The notes below the pieces were generated by a model that worked only from the letters and a program-made list of their open reading frames with translations, searched no databases and had not been told where the DNA came from. The position numbers and the translations under genes are program-made. Below are positions 40,543 through 52,500 of a stretch of DNA of 64,000 nt, piece by piece. The DNA lies in the NCBI GenBank assembly GCA_032207245.1, contig CM063500.1, positions 39,103,740 to 39,167,739 on the forward strand. Direction: 5' to 3'. Position 1 is the first letter of the stretch, and the number at the start of each line of letters is the position of its first letter. This stretch comes from Pardosa pseudoannulata. Lineage: Eukaryota > Arthropoda > Arachnida > Araneae > Lycosidae.

Positions 40543-43500
40543 TCGCTCTTTTGCTTAAAAAATAGAGTTATGAAAACATCCTAACTCCATTTTTTTTTTT
40601 CAAATGCTGTTTTAAACGACTTTACTTCCCTTTACAAAATTGAAACAAATTTGACTTTAAAAAAAATCAAGAAGATTATTATCATAAAGGCGTTAATCTA
40701 TAGCAATAACATTCCCAGTTTTCATCGCAAAGCAATTTTTATAGAATTCGATGCAATTTAGTGCTTATAATGCTCATTCTATATCAATAAATTAATTACT
40801 AATACTCGTGTAATGTAAAATGTATAAGACAAAATAAGTTTCTCACCTGTGAAAAATATGATGTGATAATCATCAGGTCGTTGATAGACTGCGTCAATAG
40901 AACGTATATTCCACGGCAGGCCCATAAAAAAGTCATGGAAATACACGGGGTAACCACGAAGGATTTCATTTCGTTCTTGAAGACGCCACATATACTGAAA
41001 TGTACATAAAAATATTTCAAAATTCCAGAAAAATTTCTCCATTTTCTTCTAAATGCATTATAATTAGAACTCTCAATTCAGTTTATAGTAAATTGTTATT
41101 AATACGTTGTTCTGTTGTCTCAAATCAACCCTAGTTTTTGTTAGTCTTGGTTGACCGTATTTAGATGATTTAAGAATGTTAGATAAATTTTTTATAGTTT
41201 ACAAACAAAATGGTCACTATGTAAGACATTTTTTTAGGTTTTTGCCTACTTTGTAATTCTACCATGGCTGCATTAATAAACAAAGGTTTATTAATGCCTT
41301 TGTTTTGGCATTTTAAAACGACGTACTTAATTCTTTTTTCTTTTATATTCATACAACAAAAATTGTTTGCATAAAGAAGCCGAAGTTGACACCGCACGAA
41401 AACCACTGGGTGTATACATCATTACATACATCATTAGAAACATTCTGTACTATATACATACTATGCAACACTTACTATACTACTACACTTTGTTCCAAGA
41501 TATTGTCTATAACTGATCATTCGGTAAAACTAAAAATTATAAATTTAAAATACCTGATTCAACAAATTTTTTACACGCCAAAGGAACTTCGAGAAGACTG
41601 TAGAACCAAGTAAGGTTTTTTAAATACATGCATGTACACACATGTGAAGGGTTTAATACCAGAGTGAAACAAGTTCATCTGGGAAAGTATAGAGAAATCA
41701 AGTCCTAAAATTCTGCTTTATAATTAATTTCTGAAAATTCAAATTAATCTTAGAAAATACTTAATAATTAAGGTGTTATTTACCATTTGTGTGTGTATGA
41801 AATAACAATTAATTAACTGTGGTAATCGATTTCATTTAGTAAGAGTAAAAATGGACTTGGTTTATTCTGGTTATGAACCTTTCATATATTGCCGCAGTTC
41901 TTTCTTTGGTTACTGATTGCAGAACCTCAGTGGTTATCATGGCAGGTTGCGAATCATTAGCTCTCTGGATTGGAGCTCCAAACTGCTCGAATGAAAAGGT
42001 TTATTGTTTTATGTTCCATCTCTTGAAGTTTCGAGAAAACTCCAAATTACGTATATCCCTCTTAATTTAAACGTTTGTGGAATTTTCCGCTTGAAAAGCT
42101 CCAGCTATCAATTCAATAGTTCTGTGTTCAAGTGTAATACAGGTTCTTCAGATATACTGAAATACTGATATGTTTAATTGTGCTTTTCAGTGAATCGTAT
42201 CTTTGTCCCAAATCTTGTGGAATCACAGGGTACGAAATTCTTCAACCACGAATAATAGTGAATATACAGGTAGAATCCGGATAATTCATGTATTTAAACA
42301 GTTTAATCCCCCAAACAGAAAAAAATACGAAAATGTGTACAGAATGGAGCCAGCTGTTGTGTCATGTTGAAGCAGGTAAGGAACACATTCTGCTTCCGCA
42401 GAGAGCCTGTGAAAGATCCACACATATGGCTCAAAGAGCAGGTTGATGGAATTTAACAAATTGGATGAAATATGCACCTAGCTAATATTTATTTCTTCCT
42501 AGATCACACAGCTCAATAGTGGTATAGGAACCCCGGAGGCAAACTGAATTTGTAGGATTCCTTTAAGACGAGATTGTAAGAGTTTCTCGAGGATATCAGT
42601 ATACCAGAGTATACTAGAAGTGTTAAAGTATACCAGAAGGTATTAAAAGTATACCAGAAGGACTGAGGAACAATTAAAATGCAGTTTCTATGCTTGGAGA
42701 AGCCCAGTGGCGTTGGGGTAGCACTTCGCTTTCCCACGACAAAGATCCAAGGTTCAATCCCTAGGTTTGTCCTAGGCTGGGCAAGGTTGACTCAGCCTTT
42801 CATCCCTTCAGTGGGTAGACTGAGTACCAAGCATGCTTGGGAACTATACACTGGGATTTCCACGTAAGTCTGACCACGTTATTGGAACATTTGCTTCGTA
42901 CCCCAGTTTCTTGGTCTCGGAAAAGGAGATTGGCACCGAAGGCATTGGCACCTAGTGGTTGTTACATGGAGGAGTTTAGTTTAGTTTTAGTTCCTATTCT
43001 TGGATGAAAATAAACAACCCTACATCAAGGGCGTGTTACGACTGGGTCAAGAAGATAAGCCCAAAATGTCGAACGATGAAAAAGTAATACTAAATAGTTT
43101 GAAAAGTCACCTGGAATCTGTCACCTTTGTTTTATAATTAGACGTTAGAATTCAAATCTATAGATATTTTGGAACATGTATTAAACCATCAAGATATGGA
43201 GCTTACCAAGCCTTTGAAAACAAAAAGCTCTCCTCGTATAAGAGAGGCTGCATCAATAGATCCTTCGCATAAATCAGGTTTCTTAGTTTTTGTTGTTGGT
43301 GTTGGTGTAGGTGTTACGGTTGAACTTGATTCTGTAGTTTGAGGCTTTTTTGGGTACGCAGAAGTTGTTTCAACTGAAAGAAAAAAACAAATGTAAGTTT
43401 AAATTTTCATCCATTCTTTACCAATCTATATCTGTAAAAGGAAGTATCCGTTTGTGTGTATTTTATACAAATTTACAAAGTTTGTCATAGAGGCAGCAAA

Positions 43501-46500
43501 TTTAGGACAATATACCATCAGGTGGTCACTCTCAATGTTGAAACATCTTCCGACCATCATATCATGAGATGAAACAGCATAAAGCATATTAACGCTGCCG
43601 GTCGACGATTAATGACATTATATGAATGTTGCGTTTTATTGCATGAAAAAATGGATTAGCTCATTTGAAATTTAGCAACTGGTGATTTATCTGAAGATAA
43701 AATTATGTATAACGTGTCTTGAAATGCTTTTTCTTTTCATTAAAATGTAAATAAATTAAAGAAAAAAAAACCGAATTTGAAGTTGTAGAGTATTAAAAAT
43801 TTCGTCGAGCTAACTACTTAAATAGTAGTTGATACGTTCAATTCTTACTATCGTCAAATTTTGATGCTCTTTTTGTGGAAATGCTTTCACATCTCGCTGC
43901 TTAAAGCTAGCCTGAGTTGTGTTTTTAGTTTTGTTTTATGAAAAACATCAGGAGAATTGAATATAATTATAATATGCAATTTTAGTACATGTGCTGCAGA
44001 AGCAAATATAAATACTTAAATTTTGAGTGGTCCCTTTTAGGCCGAAAAAAAAGTTTCTCGTAATATACAAAAAAATCCAATGGCTTAGAAGTTTTCCTTC
44101 GTGTTCCAATGGCACAGGACCAAACGATGGCCGAGTGAGTAGGGAGCTGTTCTTCAAGGAAGTTCGGGGGATCGAATCCCAAATCTGGCATGGATGTTCG
44201 AAGCGTTTAGGAATCGGTTTTAAACAGTAGGTCCCTGTCTCATTATTCTTTGTGTAGCAAAAAAGTAGACCTGAACTCTCCAAATCTACCAACTCAAGGC
44301 GCAAGTGGAGTAGTGCGTACATGCGTACTCCCATTATATTAACGAATCCAGTATTTGTATCAACTTTTTTATGCTCAAAACACCAGATCACTGAATTGTT
44401 AACTTACACGCAGTTCACAATCCGCGCAGTTTTTCTTATCGGACCAATGCACAGTAAACTGTCTCGTGACTTTAAAGACTAAGGGGATTACTCTGGACGT
44501 TGCGAGTCGGTTCGAACGTTAATTGTCACTTTGACGTCAGCTAGCGGACATTCTTCGAGCAAATGATCAAGCTGACGACAAATTGACGTCTCAACAAACG
44601 TGAGAACCGACTAACAAAGTCCAGAGTAAGCCTCATAATCCCACAAGGGAAGACCGTTTACCACAGAGGATAGAACAGTCCTACGTCTTAAATTCTACGG
44701 CTTTTTTTTTTCTCTGAATATGAAAAATACACACGTAAAGATGTCACGGCGAAACTTTTCAGAATGTATTCAGTGACAGTCAAAATGGGTACTTAAAGTT
44801 TCAAAGTTTCCTTGCACGTGCGTAAAGACATAACACTTAAACTAGTCAAAATGTGTCAACATGGTCAAAACGGGTATTAAAGAGGAAATGTGAAGACCGA
44901 ATGTTTTCACTATTTCAACAGTTATTTCACTTTGCTCAAAGAAGTAAAAATTACAGTTGAATTAGTTTCCATTATGCTTTAGAAACTGGATATGTGGAGA
45001 ACATGTTTAGATAAATTAATTTAGGTTATCTAATTATGCGTGTCAAACAGTTCGCAGATAAACGTTATGTAGCTGAGTTACCTGTGTTTATTGATTACCT
45101 TTGGGATCTAAGTGTGCCTCTGTGTAAACTTCTTCCGTAATGCCGGGGTACTCATACTCATATCCATAGTTATCGTCCCAACCGGTTTTTCCGTCTCCAT
45201 TTTCGCCATCAGTCGGATTAACATCGTAATCTTTTGTAGCTTCCGTAGCAGGATAAGAATAATCTTCGTCATTCTTGCGGGGAACATCGTTCCTCGGTTG
45301 GTAATCGTCATCATCTCTTCGAGGTTCTTCAGGTGGCAAAGGTGGATGGGTTGTTTCGTCGTCAAACTTGGCATCTAGTGCTGAGTAGAATGAAATTCAA
45401 ATTAACGAATGTTTAGTTAATTTTTATATTTTTTATATGGAATATTTCTTTCTTTTTAATTTCAAATGCGCCATTTTTATCCCTGTTAAACTATTCCATA
45501 GAGCGATTTCATGCAACGTCATGAACGGCTTTAATGCCCTTCCCACTCATTTTCATGTTTAACAAAGCCAATAGACAAACAATAAGCTGCCCTTCCGTTT
45601 GAAATTAAAGCCAGAATCGTCATAAGTTGAGATGCGCACTGCTGTGTGAAATCGCCCTATTTCTAGGAGAAACGTTTGATCGTTTGCAAAATTAAAAGTT
45701 TTTAACATTTTATTTATGTCAAGAGCATATGGCTGATCTTATCTGGGTCGATTACATCTAATCGGTGATTGTTTACTTTTCAAGAATAGAAAATCTTAAG
45801 ATTATTAATCTGGTAGAGATTATTATTCTCTAGATCGCTCCAGCGTCAAGTCCGATCTGCCTTGTTTATTAATGCATCAACTCACGCCGAGCAGCGTCTC
45901 GACAGATGTCTCCGCTATTAAATGTGCGCCCGTTATCCTGCGTCCCGAGTAAATCCCTTTTTACGACTGTAGTCACCACCTCATTGTTAAACAATATAAT
46001 TGTTAAATAATGTTAGGTAATTTAAGCGTTAGATGCTGCTGTCTTAACACTATCATGATTGTATGAATATGAAATTGTAAATAATGTCTATAAATATTAA
46101 AATGTTAAGTTTCCAGAATAAAGTATTGATCATTATTTTGGCCAAGCACACAACGTGGGTTAGAGCTATACGTACTCAGTGTTATGAGTACGTGTATTAA
46201 ATGATACGTACGTTGTAACAACTATAATGTAAAGAGTTAATAAACTTTAAATGAATATGAAAGTAAATAATGCTTCTAGAGTTTTTAATATTCAATTCAT
46301 AAAATCAAAAAATTTTAGTTTTTTTAGAAACGTTTAAATTTCTTATTAGTAATAATTATAGGATATAGGGTTATATTCATTATAGAATAATGGCTATCAC
46401 AAAACTGCTTTTCATTTTCCTATTTTGCTTTGCTTCAGAATTAATTTAAATTAAAAGTATATGCTGAAAAGCCGCTGTCGTTATAACTGTTCGAATGTGA

Positions 46501-49500
46501 ATTTGTTTTTAGTTCAGAATATTTTTATATCAAAACATATATGTCTTCATCAAAAAGACTTACATCAAGTTCGATTTAACTTCGGACAAAAACAAAAATA
46601 TCCTTAAAATAATTGCTTTTAGATAAAAAAAAAATGCTTCAAACATTATCTAAAGTAACGTTCTTAAAGCCAATAATTTTAAATAACTGTCGAGTGGGAT
46701 CTGATGGATTCATTCCGGGAACATATCCAATCCAAATCCATCATTACTTTCGTAGATCTCTTTTAGAAGGGCATCTATTTGTTTTCTGATATAGATCAGT
46801 GTAACGTACTTTATTGGGCCCAGTATTCTACGTACTTATCTCGTGAGATTTGCTATTGAATGGACTTTGTATAAGACGGCACAAAAAACACTGATTTATT
46901 AGTAAAAAGTTCACAACTTAGTAGAGCTTTGTCCACAAAGAAAAGTCCAGAACAATCTAGTTCAGAACAGTTAGCGTAGAGTAATCCAGTACACTCTGGT
47001 ACTATTTAATGCACCTCGCGCACAAAAATACTAATATACAGCGAACGCTAATTCACTACAGCGGTATGGAAAAAGTCTGCCTACAGAATACCAAGAGGAA
47101 CAGAGCAGAATGGAAGTTTGTATGGGGCACTTGGGCTAAAAGTCGGATCTCCATGGTGACGATGTTACAATCTTTCATGGTGTGCCTCGTAAGTTGTGGG
47201 AAATTTTTAAGATGCGATACGATAATAATAAGAGATAAAGTCATGAAAAATTTATATACAACACTTTAAATTAATAAGTCCTATTCCTTAGTAATAATAA
47301 TTTAGAGTAAAAGAAAAAATAAGAGAAAAATTAAAAATAATCTAGGTTAAATAATACTCGATACATTAGTTAATAAGAATTTCAGTTACGATAATAATAA
47401 AAAAAAATACTGTATTACACTAATTGATTAAGTATATTTGTAAGTATTTACAAGATTAGATTACGTTACAGAAATACAAAGTACTACAATAATTAATAAA
47501 AATTATAAACTACCAGTGAAATATTTTTAGACTGTGAAGGTTCTAAATTTATCTAGTCATGCCAAATGGGCTACCAAAATTGTTGCCAAATCGCCAAAAT
47601 TGGAGCCAGAAATCTAGTTACTAAAAGCCTAGATATAAAGTCAAAATAGGCATTTTTACAAATTCCGTGATAATATTTAAAAAATTTTATAGAAATTCCT
47701 ACCTTAAGCATCAGTTTTAGTTTCTTGCACTTTTGTTAATTTCTAAGTTTCACTGCCGTGTAATAGTACTGTTTATACAGTTGCAGTATAAGTTTGTGTA
47801 CAGATGCATTATAGAAGCCGTATTTTTCTTCTCCAAATTTGGGCGAATTTTTGGCAGTTTTATGTGGCGATGAGTGGTTTGGTATGTTTACCCTGATGTT
47901 GGTGTAGGAGTATGACAGCTCCTATGTGTTGCTTCTATGGAGGTAGGATTGTTGACGAATAGTTTTGTTTGTCATAAGTGTGGAAAAAATATGAAAATTA
48001 AGCCAAATAAGCGCATGTGAAGGGGTTCCCCCCTTTACATGTTAGATTTTTTTTTATAATATTAGTGCTTGTTAAAATGCTATATAGTGTGTTTATGCTG
48101 TGTTGATATATATCATATATATTACTAATCTGTTATTTATTTTTTTAAATAACGTAAAAAAATGATAATTATTATGCTCATTTTATTTTAATAATGCTAT
48201 AAATTGTAAATCTGTTGTTTTCTTTTTTTTCAGTTTAGTTTTGTTAGTTGTTGTATTTTAAATATGCCATGTGACAGCCGCCATGTTTTTTGGCGATTTT
48301 TCAAAACACGCGTTTTTCTGTTGGTCGCCAAAAAAACCATGGTGGACGGGGCCGGCGCCTATAAGGCATCTGTTCCTAAGTTTGAAATCTTAAGTTTTTT
48401 GGGTAATGGTAAAGGTCCATGAGTGGATCATACAATTTTTGAATTGAAAGATATATGTGCAGCCGTGACGTGTAACTCGACTGTGGGAGTAATATGAGAG
48501 AAATCACTTACTATATAAGGAATACATTGCCACGATATCATCATAGTCGAGTCGCATGTGAGGATCGTATCCTTTATAGTACGGGAACATGATAGATCCT
48601 GGAACTGTTGAATGGGCCAAACCTAAGCTGTGTCCAATCTCGTGGGCAGCAACAGTGTAGAAATCAACACCATCAATAGCTGGAAATTTGAAAAATGATT
48701 TTAGGGCACATAAATGGAAATAATCAAATCAAGGAGACATTTAAGTCTTTATTGTAGAGGTTCCCAGCATTTTCTTGGAAAAATATTTTAACGCCTCCTC
48801 TTCCATTATAGTTAATTATACAAATTATTAAAATATTGCTGTATATTATCTATATCTATTGTATCTGCCTATCTTTCATTAAGAATCAAAAAGTAGCTAT
48901 TAATCAAAACGGCCACGAAATGTAATAAAAAATTGTTCATTTATAATATTTTAAAAGCATAAATTCAATAAATAAAAAAGTAAGAGTTTAAGGTGGGTGG
49001 AGTTTTAAAAATTATTAGTGCAGAGTTTCAATTTTGTTAATATCATTTGTAAATCTCCACGTTCAGTGATGTTCTTTTTGTGTGTATTTCGAATAGCAAT
49101 TGCAATGAGGCCAAGTTCAGACAAATACGAGAAGAAAATTCAATTAAAACTTTTGTTCTCTAGCCAAGGGGTGGCCAAACGGCGGCCTCTGGTGGAATTC
49201 GGAACATGTATAATTGAAAAGAAATTATCTCATTTATTAATTGATTATTTTTATACATATCATTTATATTTTACTACATATTATATCTACTGGCAGCCCC
49301 CTTGACTGTGCTAACTCTCTCCCCATCGCCTTTGAAGCCGATACCGTCTCAGTGGAAACGCATACTGCTTCAGTCCAAATTTATTAGATTGTTAGGGTAG
49401 CGTTGCCTCCATAGATTCTAATAACGCTTAGCCTTTGATATACATTTACATACATACACACATATTATCACATGTGTGATAATATCTTTCAGGAATTAAA

Positions 49501-52500
49501 TAACTTCCCACATAAGCAAACGAACATTTAATTTCAAAAACACGCACACAGAAAAATTAATCCCCGATTAAATGCAAAATATTATTTAGAAACATAATCG
49601 TTTTGGTTTAAGGCTCAGCAAAGTCATCCCTCCATTTTCCTTCTCATTCAACATTCTTTCTCTCTTTCTCTGAAGAGCGCTAGATATATATAACACAACA
49701 TGTAACATTTTTAAAAGAAAATGTTTTAAATGGTAAAGGTATGGAATGGAATGTTCATAGAGGTTAGACTTGAATCATAACTCTACTTTTGGTTTTAAGC
49801 ACGTTTATTTTACGACGCAAGACAGATTTAGTATCGGTCTTACCAGTCGTTTAACGGCAAACCGCGATTAACCGATGGCGCCACCCGATGGTGGAATTTA
49901 ATTCTCCGTTTAAACAGGGATTAATCACGAGACCGGCCCTAAATTAGGCTATTTACATGGTAAAGTTGTAGAATACATCTAATGCACAGTAAATATACAT
50001 ACAATATGACGATAAAAACATGTAATAACTTTCTAAAATCGTAATGTAACGTAATTGAAGAACTTTTACCCGCTCACAGAATGTAATCAAAACTCAACTG
50101 CGTTGTCAGGTCCCAAGTTGGAAATACATTACTTATTAAGAGTGGCAACACATGGAACATTTAAAAAAATGCTTTCAAACTTGATAATTTTACTCTGGGC
50201 CTAACGATAGCCGAATGGTTAGAGCGTTGGTCTTTGGTACTAAAGTTTGTGGATTGAAATCCCATTGTGGTATGGATATTCGTAGCCGTTCGTAAATGGC
50301 CTTAAGCAGTAGGTTCCGTTCTCATTAGCTTTTGCGTGGCAAAAAAATTAGACCGTAGTGTTCCAAAAGAAAACCAAACTTCAATATTTTGTTTTCAATT
50401 TGAAACAGGTTTAATATAAATAAAACTGTATGCTGTAACTCAACTCGAGGTATTCTGAATTTAAAAGGAGGAATTATTACAAATATTGTCTAAGAAGATC
50501 ATTTTCTTCACATAAACTTTAGGATATTGCATTATGCAAAATCATGAGAAATCAATAATTATATTACCGTATTATTAGAATTTTTAGAAAAGTTTATTTA
50601 GTTTACTTTTAGAAAATTAATTGATGAATATTAATGTAGAGTGAAAATGTAAGCAAGTTTTCTTTGAAAATCTAATAATTTAAAGACCAGTTCAGGGTAT
50701 TTTCATTTATACAGGTGTGGAATGAAGCAGAAATGATGTTCTTAAAATACGCTTTTTTCAGGTTCATCGTTCTCGTCTGCTTCAGGTTATGGTCAGAGAA
50801 GTGTTTCAATCCAAACAGAAAGTTCAATAACCAGGCAAGTTAGTGAGTGTTGGTTGAAATCAATCGGAACGAGAGCTAAGATTATTTTGATAATTGGAAA
50901 AGAGTAAAAAATTCTTGTTTCAACTTTTTACGTATATTAGTTTTACTGGAAAAGATTGTTTCAATTGAATCAAAACACGATCGCATGCTTTTTATAAACT
51001 AAATTGAAGAAATAATCTTTTATCATTTCTTTTAATTCTGTTTCTGTTGCGACAGGTTAACATTTCAACACTTTTAGACGCTTTTACGTACGTAGACATA
51101 GTAACTGTGGAAGCATAAAATATCCATTATAATACCCTTTTTGCAATTCATCATCAAATAGAATGTTCTGCTCTTTTACAATGTATTTTTATAAGTTATT
51201 TAATAACATTCTAAACATAATTTAGTTTTGTCATTTCAAATAGCACTTATATATCTAGAATTTTTTTTTTTTCTTTGAGAGGATCAATTTTTTAAAGTAC
51301 AGTGAACTTTCTTAATAAAGAATATCACCTTTCATATTAAAATAAATCTGGGAATCTGCTTTAAATTTAAATTTTATTTTAACTATTACAGTTCAATTTA
51401 AAGTTAGAAAGCCCTAAATTTTAATAGGTGCAAGACAAAATATTTCCTGTGATCCAAGTATTTAATTTATCCACAAAATAATACCCAAAAGCATTTTTAT
51501 GAAAAATTAGGACGAAAAAAATGAAAATTAGTTTGCAAAGGAAGATTTAAAATTAACAAACAATTTTTTAAAATCCGATTTTTAATAAAGTTAATTGATT
51601 TTTAAACATAATTTTAAATGTGATTTGTTTAGTTATACCCCAATGTATATGCATACAGAGTTTTTACAGAGTTAGTTTGTTTTTTCCAGTGTAGTTTGCA
51701 ATACAGACAGATAGCTTCATTCCAAACATGGCATCAAAGCTGTTATTCGTTTAACACAATCAGGATCTATGGACACGGGTAACAGTACCCCTGATGTGTC
51801 CTCGTAATTTAGAAGCAGAGACCAATTAGAAGACCCCCCAGGTTTGACTTGCCATCTCCAGACGTATTGTTTGAACTTGTTGGACAATGCGAGATAGAGA
51901 CTATTTTACGTGTCCGATCGCTATTGATAAACACGGCTGATCTTTGCTCAAGCCTCGAACTCTTGACTCTTGTTCATAATCTAAAAAATTTGATTCTAAA
52001 AGGAGCAAAACTTTTTCATGTATGTTGAATCAAAATTAGGCTGTTTTGAGAGGATTGGGGATTAAAAAAACTTTAAATTATCAACTTACAGTTATGAAAT
52101 TTCGTACACCTATAAAGTGAAGTACACTTAAGGTGAATTCCATTGGATGACTTCAGTCACCAGCCATTTACCTTTCATTGCAGTTCAGTAAATAGAATTG
52201 GCTTAAAGTATCTTTTTATGATTGTTCCTTTAATTTTTCTCTCTAGTTAATTTAAGTGTGGTACTGGAAATTGCGTTTGTTTGTGAAAATATTTAATTAA
52301 AAAATATATGTGTGTAATTTAGAAAGATATGTATACAGCTTAGTGTATACACTTAAAATGTGAAATCTTTGTCAATAACTTTTAGTTTTATGTAAACGCT
52401 TTAAACTTTTGTAAATTAATTTTGAATGCAACATTTTTGGGGTGCTTTGTGAAACTAATATGTAGTTTTAAGATTTATATCAAGTCAGGATTTTCTTCAT

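Larger units (their letters stand above)
37726..40846 (-). other. MMP intron 6
   Basis: Holds a short palindromic element (38308-38440), a 1.2 kb foldback element (38559-39768) and (CA)n/(TA)n tracts. The plus frame at 39281-39613 lies in the foldback element and has no family match. Confidence 0.65.
43374..45098 (-). other. MMP intron 4
   Basis: Contains a family A SINE (44115-44300) and a hairpin element (44462-44632). The 147-residue minus frame at 43948-44391 overlaps the SINE and is not a gene. Confidence 0.6.

Noticed and set aside
43948..44391. 147-residue minus frame
   Set aside because: Overlaps a SINE copy and reads antisense to it.
45108..45378. Alternative 88-residue frames on both strands over the acidic linker exon
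   Set aside because: Shadows of the real exon; only the frame continuing the MMP phase fits the splice sites.
47009..47269. 86-residue plus frame in an MMP intron
   Set aside because: No family resemblance; a minus frame overlaps it. Probably repeat-derived.
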